Assembly (NCBI GenBank): GCA_037442025.1
Contig: JBBIRB010000010.1
Location: 4,673 to 68,672 of the forward strand
Direction of reading: 5' to 3'
Length of the DNA stretch: 64,000 nucleotides
From: UBA2287 sp037442025
GTDB lineage: Bacteria; Bacteroidota; Bacteroidia; Bacteroidales; Tenuifilaceae
In this document: positions 17,510-26,947 of the stretch, piece after piece
Position numbering within the stretch: position 1 is the first letter of the stretch
Layout of the letters: each line of letters opens with the position of its first letter
Translations under genes and position numbers: made by a program
Notes under the pieces: generated by a model
The model's input: only the letters and a program-made list of their open reading frames with translations
Databases searched by the model: none
Told to the model about the DNA's origin: nothing

Positions 17510-18901
17510 ATGAAAAAACTAATTTCTCTACTATCGATATTGGGGACCGTTGGGCTTTTGCAAGCACAATCCGATTTGAGTTTGCCCTTCATGAATAATG
17601 TTTTTCAAGCATCGTACCTTAACCCAACGGTTCGGTCGGAGCATACCCTGAGCATAGGCTTCCCATTTACTTCGTCCATTTCAACTCAGGTTATTCACAA
17701 TGGGTTTGTGCCTGGCTCGGCATTTAAGTTTGTTAACGATACCCTTACCCTATTTCCCGATAAAATTCCCGCTGCACTAAACAAGCAGAGCATGCTTTAT
17801 GCAGGGGTAGGATTAGAGTTCTTTCACCTTCGATTTAAAAGGCACAATTGGGATTTCTGGTTCTCGGTTCGTCAGGTTCACGAAATGTCGTTTTTTTACC
17901 CCAAGGACCTTGTAAATCTGGCCGTTTATGGCAATGGCGAATTTGTTGGCCAAACTTTAGACCTGACGCCACTGGGAGCTAATTTGTCGCTTTACCGTGA
18001 ATACTGTTTCGGAATGGCTGCCGAAACCAACGATTGGGTATTTGGAGGTAGAATTAGCTTGCTGCAGGGGCTTTCCAATGCCTATTTAAAACCCAATTCG
18101 CTTAGCATCTCAATTGACGATGATATGTATTCCCATACAGGTGATGCCCGTGGTACGCTTTACACTTCCGGAATACCACTCGACTCGACCAGAATGCCCA
18201 ACTTCGAAAAATTTATACCCGACGACTTTTCACTGTCGACTGCAACCAAAACCTATGCCTTCGATTATCTTACCCGTTTTCGAAATCCTGGTGTTGCCCT
18301 AAGTGCCGGAGTAACTTATAAGTACGACCAGCGCACAACCTTCACCTTCGCCTTCAGCGATTTGGGTTTCATTTACTGGAGCGACAGCACGCGGAACTTC
18401 CTTCTAAAGGGTAACCATAGGTTTGAAGGTGCCGATTTGCTTGCCGACTTTTTGTATGGAAAAGATATGGATTATGATACCATTATGACTACCATTCTTA
18501 ATAGCTTTTCCGACGAGGAGTATAGCGAATCGTACTTGGTTTGGCTCTCGCCAAAATTTTACTTAAGGGGAAACTATAAAATTGCCAAGCGCACCGAACT
18601 GGGCTTTCAGCTTTACACTACATATAACCGAAGGTTCTATCCTGCTTTCACCGTTGGAATGCAGCAGGGTTTAGGACGCTTTTTCAATTTGCTGCTCACT
18701 GGCTCAGTAAACCAACGATCTTTTACCAACTTGGGGCTGGGGCTCCTATTAAAGCCTGGAACCATGCAAATATATATTTTGGCAGACAACTATTTTTCGC
18801 CCGTTGTCGATCCGCTTTCGTTCACCAATCTTAATTTGCGAGTTGGGATGAATATGGTGTTTGGGCGGGTTAAAAAGCCTCAGGGACTTCCTTACCGTTA
18901 A
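17510..18901 (+). CDS. DUF5723-like outer-membrane protein
   Basis: A 463-residue exported protein with a signal peptide ending at QAQSDL (about residue 20). It continues with LPFMNNVFQASYLNPTVRSE, the style of the DUF5723 family of predicted Bacteroidetes barrels. Aromatic-rich alternating strands run to the C terminus. It sits between a large lipoprotein (5 bp upstream) and an OmpA-family gene whose probable ATG lies 22 bp downstream. Function unknown. Confidence 0.7.
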   Translation: MKKLISLLSILGTVGLLQAQSDLSLPFMNNVFQASYLNPTVRSEHTLSIGFPFTSSISTQVIHNGFVPGSAFKFVNDTLTLFPDKIPAALNKQSMLYAGVGLEFFHLRFKRHNWDFWFSVRQVHEMSFFYPKDLVNLAVYGNGEFVGQTLDLTPLGANLSLYREYCFGMAAETNDWVFGGRISLLQGLSNAYLKPNSLSISIDDDMYSHTGDARGTLYTSGIPLDSTRMPNFEKFIPDDFSLSTATKTYAFDYLTRFRNPGVALSAGVTYKYDQRTTFTFAFSDLGFIYWSDSTRNFLLKGNHRFEGADLLADFLYGKDMDYDTIMTTILNSFSDEEYSESYLVWLSPKFYLRGNYKIAKRTELGFQLYTTYNRRFYPAFTVGMQQGLGRFFNLLLTGSVNQRSFTNLGLGLLLKPGTMQIYILADNYFSPVVDPLSFTNLNLRVGMNMVFGRVKKPQGLPYR

Positions 18902-18923
18902 AAAAACCGAAAACTTTACAACC

Positions 18924-21290
18924 ATGATAGGCAGAATTTTTCACAAAGCAGCAGTTGTAATCGCCCTGTTTGTTACTCTTGCTGCGCAATCGCAAACCTC
19001 GTTTGTGCCCAAGAACTTGGGACCTCAAGTCAATTCAGAGTATCCAGAGATTAATCCGGTACTTTCTTCCGATGGAAAAACACTCTTTTTTACTCGGGTT
19101 AACCATCCTGAAAATGGTTTCGGGCCGAACGATAGCCAGGATATATGGTTTTCGAAGCAGAACGAAGATGGTACTTGGGCTCCCGCCCAAAGAGCGCCCG
19201 AACAATTGAATATTGGCCGCTATAATGCCATTCTGGCTGCATTGGACGATGGTAAATCGTACTTGCTGTTGGGACGTTTCAATAAAAAGGGTACCCGGTG
19301 GCAAACCCGAGGGCTTTCAATTATTGAACGCAAAAGCGAAATGGAGTGGGGTGATCCAATTCCTTTATCCGTTCGAGGTTTTAAGAGAATTAACCGAGGT
19401 AGGGTGGTTTCGGCCTATATTACTCCCGACAGGCAACTCATTTTCTTGGCTTTTTCAACGTCAACCAATGGTAGAAAACTAAGGCTATATGTTTCGCAAC
19501 ATAAGGATGATTTCAGCTATTCCAAGCCCAAGTCGCTCAGAGGCGGAATTGAGGATGCTCGAAGCGCCGAAGCACCCTTTATTACCAACGATAAAAATAG
19601 GCTTTACTTTTCTGCCATGTTCGCATCGAGGGGCGATAACTACGATATTTACTATTCGCAACGCACCGACGAAACCTACCGCAATTGGTCGGAACCCATT
19701 AGGGTAACCGATACCATTAATTCCAAGAATTGGGATTCGTACTTTAAATTGAATACAAAGGGGAGTTGGGCATATTTCAGCTCCATTTCAAATTCATTAG
19801 GAATGTCGGATATATTCAGAGTAAAAATTTTTGAAGAGTTTCCGTTTGTTCGTGTTTCGGGGCTGGTTCTTAATCAGGCCGACCAAACCTTGATGGTTAA
19901 GGATACTGCCTATAGCATTACGGTGAACGGTGAACGATTTGCTGATTTGAAACTCGATAAGGCTTCGGCTTCCTATGAAGTGCTACTTCCCCTAGGGGGA
20001 GCATACGTATTAAATCCTGAAATGGAGAATTGGAATGGCCTTTCGTCAACAATCGACCTAACAAGCGTTCGGGAGTACTCCGAGGCCAACCTGAACCTCT
20101 ATTTTTCAGCTATACCATTTGTTCAGGTAAGTGGTAGAATTATTGATACCCGCACCAACTTGCCCATTGCGCTCGATAAGAAGCCCCTTGTATGGATAAA
20201 TGGTGCTCCATCGGATTCTATTAAATACGACCAGTTCTCAGCGGCCTTTCAGGCACTCCTGCCTTTGGGTGTTTCGTATTCTTTCGAACCGAAAGTTGAA
20301 AACTTTACTGGTTCACCTGTAATTGTTGATGTTTCAAACGAGACCGCTTTCCAAAAACGGGAAGCTGTTCTATACGTAACCTCCGTACCCTGGGTTGAAG
20401 TAAAGGGTACGGCGCTTGACAACAGTTCATTTATACCCATTTTGGGCGATGCTAATCCCCAACTCCTTGTAAACGGGGTGGTTGCCGATACTGTTATAAT
20501 CGATCCTGCCACTGGTGCATTTACCATTCGCTTACCCTTTGGGAAGGACTATAACCTCGCTGTTAAGGCAAAGGATTATAAACCCCTCCAAAATAAGATC
20601 GATTTGAAAGGCTATGTTGAATTTACCCAGCTATCCCAGAATGTTTTTGCCGAGCGTGAAGATGCTAATATGGCCATTCTGAGTGGGAAGGTTATAAACC
20701 TAAAAACAGGCAAACAACTCGAAGAGGGTTACGAGGTTCAAATGCGCATAAATGGGATGGAAACCAGAGCATTCGTGTACGACACAAAAAATGCCTCGTA
20801 TACCCTGAAATTGCCCGTGGGTTACAACTACGACCTAACGCCTAAAGTGGTTAATTTTTATAATAAGTTCGAGCCTGTTGATTTAACCAAGGTGGCTGCT
20901 CTATCTAAAATTCCTCGAAACTTTTATGTAACTCCCATAGAAGTGGGGCAATCGGTCGATATTGAGAATATCTACTTCGAAACCGGAAAGGCGGTGCTGA
21001 AACCCGAGTCATTCCGGTCGCTAAATGCATTGGTGCAGTTCCTCAGCGAATACCCCAACGTGAAAGTTGAAATTGGTGGCCATACCGACGATGTTGGTTC
21101 TGCCTCGGTTAATCAGAAAATTTCTGAGGAACGTGCCATGTCGGTTGCTCAGTACGTAATGGCGCAGGGGGTTCCTGCTCATCGAATCGAATCGAAGGGT
21201 TATGGATTCTCGAAGCCTAAGGCTAGCAATAAAACCGCCGATGGCAGAGCAAAGAACCGCAGGGTCGATTTTACAATAACTGGGATATAA
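18924..21290 (+). CDS. OmpA-family protein with N-terminal WD40-like (PD40) repeats
   Basis: From ATG 18924 the protein is 788 residues. An upstream ATG at 18861 would overlap the previous gene and place an odd tail before the signal peptide (MIGRIFHKAAVVIALFVTLA). The N-terminal third has PD40 repeats, for example YPEINPVLSSDGKTLFFTRV and EAPFITNDKNRLYFSAMF. The middle contains four related beta modules ending in PLG or PFG turns. The C-terminal 115 residues are an OmpA peptidoglycan-binding domain (IYFETGKAVLKPES, EIGGHTDDVGSASVNQKISE, RIESKGYGFSKPKA, KNRRVDFTI). It probably ties an outer-membrane assembly to the cell wall, and a perfect terminator follows it. Confidence 0.85.
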   Translation: MIGRIFHKAAVVIALFVTLAAQSQTSFVPKNLGPQVNSEYPEINPVLSSDGKTLFFTRVNHPENGFGPNDSQDIWFSKQNEDGTWAPAQRAPEQLNIGRYNAILAALDDGKSYLLLGRFNKKGTRWQTRGLSIIERKSEMEWGDPIPLSVRGFKRINRGRVVSAYITPDRQLIFLAFSTSTNGRKLRLYVSQHKDDFSYSKPKSLRGGIEDARSAEAPFITNDKNRLYFSAMFASRGDNYDIYYSQRTDETYRNWSEPIRVTDTINSKNWDSYFKLNTKGSWAYFSSISNSLGMSDIFRVKIFEEFPFVRVSGLVLNQADQTLMVKDTAYSITVNGERFADLKLDKASASYEVLLPLGGAYVLNPEMENWNGLSSTIDLTSVREYSEANLNLYFSAIPFVQVSGRIIDTRTNLPIALDKKPLVWINGAPSDSIKYDQFSAAFQALLPLGVSYSFEPKVENFTGSPVIVDVSNETAFQKREAVLYVTSVPWVEVKGTALDNSSFIPILGDANPQLLVNGVVADTVIIDPATGAFTIRLPFGKDYNLAVKAKDYKPLQNKIDLKGYVEFTQLSQNVFAEREDANMAILSGKVINLKTGKQLEEGYEVQMRINGMETRAFVYDTKNASYTLKLPVGYNYDLTPKVVNFYNKFEPVDLTKVAALSKIPRNFYVTPIEVGQSVDIENIYFETGKAVLKPESFRSLNALVQFLSEYPNVKVEIGGHTDDVGSASVNQKISEERAMSVAQYVMAQGVPAHRIESKGYGFSKPKASNKTADGRAKNRRVDFTITGI

Positions 21291-21306
21291 CATAGGTTTG
21301 GGACAA

Positions 21307-21344
21307 AAAAGGGGAAGGCTGCTTAAAAGCAGCCTTCCCCTTTT
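21307..21344. terminator. Perfect bidirectional terminator between ompA-like gene and yqeY
   Basis: Arms 21307-21324 and 21327-21344 are exact 18-bp reverse complements starting with A4 and ending with T4, with AA between. It serves both the rightward OmpA-family gene and the leftward division cluster, which ends 14 bp away. Confidence 0.92.
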
Positions 21345-21357
21345 AAATTAAATACAA

Positions 21358-21813
21358 CTAACCCTGCGATAGCATGGTTTTTACCTTCTCCGAAACAGCT
21401 TTTCCATCGGCTTTGCCGGCGAGTGCCTTGGAGGCAACTCCCATTACCTTGCCCATGTCCGATGGTTGTTTGGCCCCAACCTGATCAATTATCTTTTTTA
21501 GTTCGAGGGTGAGCTCCTCATCGCTTAGCATTTTGGGTAAATAGCACTCAATGGCTGCGGCTTCGGCTAGCTCCTTTTCAGCTAGTTCGGGCCTATTCTG
21601 TTGTATGTAAATTTCAGCCGATTCGCGGCGCTGTTTTACCTGCTTTTGCAGCAGTTTTGCTTCGGTGTCGGGAGTTAGGATATCCGACCCTCCCTTTTCG
21701 GTTTTGGCCAATAGAATAGCGCTTTTAACAGCTCGGAGCGCTTCAAGTTTTACCTTTTCTTTAGCCAGCATGGCCAATTTAATATCCTGATTAATTTTTT
21801 CCTCGAGCGACAT
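21358..21813 (-). CDS. GatB/YqeY domain protein
   Basis: A 151-residue protein of the YqeY family: MSLEEKINQDIKLAMLAKEK, LEALRAVKSAILLAKTEKGG, then KQVKQRRESAEIYIQQNRPE, and a C-terminal helical GatB-like tail (MGKVMGVASKALAGKADGKA). The family shares a domain with the amidotransferase subunit GatB. It is thought to bind tRNA, but its role is not established. It starts 11 bp after the ftsZ stop and is the last gene of the division cluster. Confidence 0.9.
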   Translation of the reverse strand: MSLEEKINQDIKLAMLAKEKVKLEALRAVKSAILLAKTEKGGSDILTPDTEAKLLQKQVKQRRESAEIYIQQNRPELAEKELAEAAAIECYLPKMLSDEELTLELKKIIDQVGAKQPSDMGKVMGVASKALAGKADGKAVSEKVKTMLSQG

Positions 21814-21824
21814 AGCATTTGAAT

Positions 21825-23294
21825 TTAGTCAACATTATCGTGTAGGTAAGCATTATCGGATTTCAGAAGATTATCATCGTCGTCCATTGAGAGTTTATAC
21901 TTCGAAACCTTCGGGTTTAGCGAATGGGTATAATCGTCGAGCTGTATGTTCTTTCGAACGTAAGCAGGCTGCCGTTCAATTAAATCAATATTGTCCTTGT
22001 GGACGATTGGTGATGGTTGAAGCAACGTTATACGTGCGCTTTTATCGGGTTTGGGGTTAGTTCCCGGCGAAACCGTTTTAATTTGAAATGCCTCTTCGGT
22101 TTTTGTTTCTAAAGATACTTTGTTTTCCGATGCGATTCCAAAACTATCGAACTCGATGGTTTTTTGGCGGGGATCGGGTTCGGAGAAACTTCGTTTTGGG
22201 GGTGCTGCAGGCTTCTCTTTAAATTCGAAAATAGGTTCTTTCACTTTCCTGTTTTCGCTCCTGTTCCCGTCGAGGGGGATTACATCTACCGTTCGCTGCC
22301 TATTGTAAAGTTCGGGAATGCTGTTTGTACCAAATCCGGTTGCAATAACAGTTACGTTAAGGTGCTCGTTCAGGCTCGGGTCGGTTCCATTACCCCAAAT
22401 CAGGTCGGCGTTTTCGCCAGCTGCCGACTGAATATAGTCGGTAATTTGGCCAATTTCGTCCATGGTTATTTCGTCGTCGCCCGATGTTACATTGAGCAGA
22501 ATGTTTCGAGCTCCCGAAATATCGTTGTTGTTGAGCAGGGGCGATGAAAGGGCTTCCTTCACAGCCTTAATGGCTCGGTTTTCCCCCGAAGCTTTTGCCG
22601 ATCCCATAATGGCTACCCCGCTGTTGCTCATAACGGTTTCAACATCGGCAAAGTCGACGTTTATATAGCCATGTACAGTAATTATTTCGGCAATACCTTT
22701 TGCTGCAATGGCCAGCACATCGTCGGCCTTCGAGAATGCATCGGAAACCCTGAGGTCGCCATACATTTCACGAATTTTTTCGTTGTTAATAACAAGCAAC
22801 GAATCGACGTGCTTCTCAATTTTTTCGATCCCCTCGAGGGCTTGCTGTATTCTTCGTTTGCCCTCGTTTCGGAACGGAATGGTAACAATTGCAACGGTAA
22901 GAATACCAAGGTCTTTGGCTGCTTTTGCTATAATGGGGGCTGCGCCTGTGCCTGTGCCGCCGCCCATTCCGGCAGTAATAAAAACCATTTTGGTGCTATC
23001 TTCCAGAACCTTAGTAACATCGTTAAGGCTTTCAATAGCAGCTTGCCTGCCAATTTCGGGTTTATTACCGGCTCCTCTTCCCTCGGTGAGCGAGGCGCCC
23101 AGCTGAATTTTTATGGGTACCTTGCTGCTGGCTAGTGCTTGGGCATCAGTATTGCATACCACAAAGTCAACATCTTTAATTCCTAAGCGGTGCATATGGT
23201 TTATAGCATTGCTGCCGCCACCTCCAACTCCAATAACTTTAATTATTGATTGGTTGTCGATGGGAATATCGAAAGGTATGAGTTCGTCGTACAT
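21825..23294 (-). CDS. ftsZ: Cell division GTPase FtsZ
   Basis: From ATG 23294 the protein has 489 residues. A longer frame to 23345 would run into ftsA and add a Cys/Lys tail unlike FtsZ. Tubulin-like GTPase motifs are intact: IGVGGGGSNAINHM near the start, the G-box GGGTGTGAAPIIAKAAK, and the synergy segment NVDFADVETVMSN. The core ends near residue 320. A long variable linker follows, and the C-terminal tail ends in YLHDNVD, the Bacteroidetes form of the FtsZ end peptide that binds FtsA. It polymerises into the Z ring at midcell. It lies 25 bp downstream of ftsA. Confidence 0.97.
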   Translation of the reverse strand: MYDELIPFDIPIDNQSIIKVIGVGGGGSNAINHMHRLGIKDVDFVVCNTDAQALASSKVPIKIQLGASLTEGRGAGNKPEIGRQAAIESLNDVTKVLEDSTKMVFITAGMGGGTGTGAAPIIAKAAKDLGILTVAIVTIPFRNEGKRRIQQALEGIEKIEKHVDSLLVINNEKIREMYGDLRVSDAFSKADDVLAIAAKGIAEIITVHGYINVDFADVETVMSNSGVAIMGSAKASGENRAIKAVKEALSSPLLNNNDISGARNILLNVTSGDDEITMDEIGQITDYIQSAAGENADLIWGNGTDPSLNEHLNVTVIATGFGTNSIPELYNRQRTVDVIPLDGNRSENRKVKEPIFEFKEKPAAPPKRSFSEPDPRQKTIEFDSFGIASENKVSLETKTEEAFQIKTVSPGTNPKPDKSARITLLQPSPIVHKDNIDLIERQPAYVRKNIQLDDYTHSLNPKVSKYKLSMDDDDNLLKSDNAYLHDNVD

Positions 23295-23319
23295 GGCTTT
23301 TGGTGTTTTTACCTTACAG

Positions 23320-24642
23320 TTACAATTCAGAGTCGTTCTCTTCAAAAATTTCGGTGAACTTGTTTTTGAGTATATCGATTAGTTTCGACTTGCGTACCTC
23401 TTTCTTCTTCTCCTCGGGGGTGCTAAGCTTCTGCTCTTTTTTGGTAATGTTTTGTTCTGGCTCGCGTGTTACCTCAGCAATGCTTTCATTCTGCTCGAAG
23501 CCTTTAAGCACAAGGCCTATTGCTGTAGAGTAGTTGGGTTCGTTAACTCCCTCAGGCGAATCGGCCGAGAGGTGCTCTGAGGGGAAGCCAATGCGTACAT
23601 CGAACCCCGTTTTGTATTTTACAAGCTGAGGAAGGTTACGAAGTAAAGCGCCTCCGCCAGTAATTACAACACCTGCTCCCATTTTTTCGGCATAACCCGA
23701 ATTTTCAATTTCGTACGAAACGGCATCAATAATCTCCTCCATTCGGCTTTGAATGATGTAAGCGAGCGTTTTGAAGGAAATTTCTTTGGGGTCGCGGCCA
23801 CTAATTCCGGGAATGGTAACAATTTTATCGTCGGGGGCCATGTCGCCCAGTGCAGAGCCAAACTGAACTTTCAACTGTTCGGCTTGACGTTGTAAGATTT
23901 GGCAGCCCTCTTTAATGTCGGTAGTAACCACATTGCCCCCAAGGGGAATAACGGCGGTATGCCTAACAATACCATCGTAATAAACGGCAACGTCGGTAGT
24001 GCCACCGCCTATGTCGACAAGTGCAACGCCTGCTTCCTTTTCATCATCGGTTAGAACGGCCTCAGAGGAGGCAAGAGGCTCAAGAATGAGGTCGCTAACT
24101 TTTAAGCCAACCCTTTCAACGCATCGTTCGATGTTTTTGGCCGATAGCGTATTGCCAATTACAATATGGAAATTGGCTTCGAGCCTTCGACCCGACATGC
24201 CAATGGGGCTTTTTACGCCAGCCTCATTGTCGACGATGAAGTTTTGCGGAAGCACGTGGAGAATCTCCTCGCCCACCTCCACTGGAATTTTGTGCATGTC
24301 TTCTATTAGCTTCTTAACATCGAAGGTGGTTATTACTTCTTCGGCCGATGTTCGGTTTATGTAGCCACGGTTTCTAACGCTTCGGATGTGCTGACCAGCA
24401 ATGCCCACAAAAACCTCGTCGAAAATTACCCCCGATTTGGCTTGGGCTTCCTCAACAGTACGTTGAATGGAGGCAACAGTTTCTTCGATATTTGAAACTA
24501 CCCCGCGCTTTATTCCTGTAGATGGTGCCTTGCTGAAGGCAACCACCTGTAGCTTTTTATTGGCATTAATTTTCCCGACAATGGTAACAATTTTGGTTGT
24601 TCCCAAGTCGATTGCGGCTACGTAATGATTTTGGTTCGTCAT
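23320..24642 (-). CDS. ftsA: Cell division protein FtsA
   Basis: From ATG 24642 the protein has 440 residues. A start at 24663 would overlap ftsQ. It has the actin/HSP70-type ATPase motifs: YVAAIDLGTTKIVTIVGK at the N terminus, the middle phosphate-2 motif VALVDIGGGTTDVAVYYDG, and GVVITGGGALLRNLPQLV near the end. FtsA anchors FtsZ filaments to the membrane through a C-terminal helix. The C terminus here is a charged linker followed by the helix-prone SKLIDILKNKFTEIFEE. It follows ftsQ by 5 bp. Confidence 0.96.
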   Translation of the reverse strand: MTNQNHYVAAIDLGTTKIVTIVGKINANKKLQVVAFSKAPSTGIKRGVVSNIEETVASIQRTVEEAQAKSGVIFDEVFVGIAGQHIRSVRNRGYINRTSAEEVITTFDVKKLIEDMHKIPVEVGEEILHVLPQNFIVDNEAGVKSPIGMSGRRLEANFHIVIGNTLSAKNIERCVERVGLKVSDLILEPLASSEAVLTDDEKEAGVALVDIGGGTTDVAVYYDGIVRHTAVIPLGGNVVTTDIKEGCQILQRQAEQLKVQFGSALGDMAPDDKIVTIPGISGRDPKEISFKTLAYIIQSRMEEIIDAVSYEIENSGYAEKMGAGVVITGGGALLRNLPQLVKYKTGFDVRIGFPSEHLSADSPEGVNEPNYSTAIGLVLKGFEQNESIAEVTREPEQNITKKEQKLSTPEEKKKEVRKSKLIDILKNKFTEIFEENDSEL

Positions 24643-24647
24643 GATTT

Positions 24648-25448
24648 CTATCGTTTTGTGCAAACTACCTGATTTTTATATTTTAAGTTTATTCTTTTGT
24701 ACTTGTTCCAACCTTCGTATGGGAGCGCTTTTTCGTAGAAAATTCGCAGTTTCTCCATTTTCTCGGGATATTCGTCGAGGCTTCCGAGTTGAATTATATG
24801 GCCCCCCACTCGGGGTATAATTTCAATACTGTTTGTGTTTGCCACATAAACCTGAGCAATTTGGGCATTCCAGAAACGATTGCTTGTAATGAATTGTGCA
24901 AACTCGTAGAGTTTGTATATGAAAAGTACCGTATCGGTTGGGCTGTCGGGCCTCCATTGCATTAAGTTTAGGTTGTTTGTAATGGGGAAAGGCTCGTTGA
25001 TATTGCCATTTATAACCAGTACGTGCGAAGTGTAACGGCTCGACCATGGGAAAATCTTCCCTTCTTCGTCGAAGTAGTAGCTAAGCTGCTCCCTATTAAT
25101 GACCCGAGCAATGGGGCGGCGTTGAGTAATTCGAACCGCCAGTCTGCCGTTAATTGTTTTGTATGCATCGACCTGTTTAACGGTATTGAACTGGGCAATT
25201 TTTTCTTCCAGTTTGAGGGTGTTTATTTCGTGTAGAGGTTTTCCTTTTGGCGATTCCCCTTTTTTCTCAATTAGTTTTACTACATCTTTTTTAGTTATAA
25301 ATGCATTGGATAGGCTATCCTCAATGTACACATCTATTTGATTACACACTACCTTTCGGCTTGCATCGCGGGCAAACGATAATGAAGCTACTATGTATAC
25401 CGTAATCAGTATCCATTTGAGAAAGTTTATAATAGCATTCCTTTTCAT
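24648..25448 (-). CDS. ftsQ: Cell division protein FtsQ
   Basis: A 266-residue bitopic protein. The transmembrane helix is near residues 9-25 (FLKWILITVYIVASLSFA). A POTRA-like domain follows (residues about 40-115: DSLSNAFITKKDVVKLIEKK, FNTVKQVDAYKTINGRLAVR, RRPIARVINREQLSYYFDEE). Sequence is divergent, as usual for Bacteroidetes FtsQ. It links early and late divisome parts through FtsB/FtsL. The start overlaps the murC stop by 4 bp, and ftsA follows 5 bp later, which confirms the call by position. Confidence 0.9.
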   Translation of the reverse strand: MKRNAIINFLKWILITVYIVASLSFARDASRKVVCNQIDVYIEDSLSNAFITKKDVVKLIEKKGESPKGKPLHEINTLKLEEKIAQFNTVKQVDAYKTINGRLAVRITQRRPIARVINREQLSYYFDEEGKIFPWSSRYTSHVLVINGNINEPFPITNNLNLMQWRPDSPTDTVLFIYKLYEFAQFITSNRFWNAQIAQVYVANTNSIEIIPRVGGHIIQLGSLDEYPEKMEKLRIFYEKALPYEGWNKYKRINLKYKNQVVCTKR

Positions 25449-26830
25449 TGCCTTTCCTTGTTCTTCAGTGTTTCAGTTATTGAGTATGCCAGTTTATCGA
25501 TATTGCCTGCACCCATGGTTAGGAGAATATCGATTGGGTTTTCTTTTACAAAGGTTTCAATACCATTAAATGCACAATAACCCTTTTGGGGGCTTGTAAC
25601 AGCATGGAGAATTAGCTGGGGTGTAACCCCTTCAATGGGCTCTTCGCGGGCCGGATATATATCGGTTACAACAGCATAATCTAAAATGCTTAAACTCTCA
25701 GCAAATTCTTTGGCAAAATCGCGAGTACGGGAGTACAAGTGGGGTTGAAATATGCCCGTAATTTTCCTGTTGGGGAACATTCGACGCGCCGACCCAATGG
25801 CGGCTTTCAGTTCTTCAGGGTGGTGAGCATAATCGTCGATATATATGCTTTTTCTTCCCCAATGCCTCAGGTCGAAGCGACGATTTACTCCCTTAAAACT
25901 TTCGAGGCCACTCATAATTTGTTCCGCATTTGCCCCTAGAATGCTTGCAACTGCTGAAGCGGCTACCGCATTTTCAACATTGTACAGACCCAAAACGCCC
26001 AACGAAATTTCTTCGATTGTTTGGCTCGGTATTTCGAGAGAGAAGGAGCTGAGGCCGTTTGTAAGCTTCAGATCTGTTGCCCTAAAATTTGCGTCGAGGT
26101 CGACAGCGTATGTGTAAACTTTTAAATCGTTGCGGTGGGCAGCAACCCATTCGAGGCCCTGTTTTACAATCAGAACCCCATTTGGTTTAAGATTGCTTAC
26201 AAAATCTCTGAAAGCCTCCTGAACCTGCTTGTAGGTTCCAAAAACATCGAGGTGGTCGGCATCAATTGAGGTTATAATGGCAATATTGGGCATTAGCTGC
26301 AGAAAACTCCGGTCGAATTCGTCGGCCTCAACAACCAGAATGTTGCTCCCCCTGTCGTTCAGTATAAGATTTGACCCATAGTTTTTCGAAATTCCACCCA
26401 AAAAAGCATCGCAGCCCCCCAGGGTGTGGCATAGCAAATGTGCAAGCATGGTAGAAGTGGTGGTTTTACCATGGGTGCCAGCAACAGCAGCAGTAAAGCG
26501 GCTACCCGAAAGGATTCCAAGAGCCTGAGAACGTTTTACCACGTTGAAACCATGGGTTCTGAAAAAACTCAGTTCGCTATGGTTGTCAGAAACAGCTGGG
26601 GTGTAAACCACCAGCGTTTCTGTATCGGGCGTTCTGAATTCCTTCGGAATAAGGTCTATGCTGTCGGTATAATGTATTGCCATTCCCTCCTTTTCGAGTT
26701 GGGTGGTGAGTTCGGTTTGCGTGCTGTCGAATCCTGCAACGTCTAGTTGATGCTTACGGAAATAGCGCGCAAGGGCACTCATACCAATACCTCCAATACC
26801 TACAAGGTAAACCCTACTTATCCTTTCCAT
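25445..26830 (-). CDS. murC: UDP-N-acetylmuramate-L-alanine ligase
   Basis: A 461-residue enzyme from the ATG at 26830 (an in-frame ATG at 26839 adds three residues). It joins L-alanine to UDP-MurNAc in the cytoplasm. It has the UDP-binding start RVYLVGIGGIGMSALARYF, the ATP loop AGTHGKTTTSTMLAHLL, the DEFDRSFL segment, and the IDDYAHHPEELKAAI signature of Mur ligases. The 108-bp gap to murG is the widest in the cluster and contains the palindrome ATTTGTTACAAAT, so an internal promoter is possible. Confidence 0.96.
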   Translation of the reverse strand: MERISRVYLVGIGGIGMSALARYFRKHQLDVAGFDSTQTELTTQLEKEGMAIHYTDSIDLIPKEFRTPDTETLVVYTPAVSDNHSELSFFRTHGFNVVKRSQALGILSGSRFTAAVAGTHGKTTTSTMLAHLLCHTLGGCDAFLGGISKNYGSNLILNDRGSNILVVEADEFDRSFLQLMPNIAIITSIDADHLDVFGTYKQVQEAFRDFVSNLKPNGVLIVKQGLEWVAAHRNDLKVYTYAVDLDANFRATDLKLTNGLSSFSLEIPSQTIEEISLGVLGLYNVENAVAASAVASILGANAEQIMSGLESFKGVNRRFDLRHWGRKSIYIDDYAHHPEELKAAIGSARRMFPNRKITGIFQPHLYSRTRDFAKEFAESLSILDYAVVTDIYPAREEPIEGVTPQLILHAVTSPQKGYCAFNGIETFVKENPIDILLTMGAGNIDKLAYSITETLKNKERQ

Positions 26831-26947
26831 TTCGTACATACACCTATTGCTTTATTTCCAATTTGTTACAAATTTTAAAACTAACCTGCTCTTTTTAAGT
26901 CTACTGACAATAAAGTTATTACCAAGATTTCAACAAGTACAGTATGC

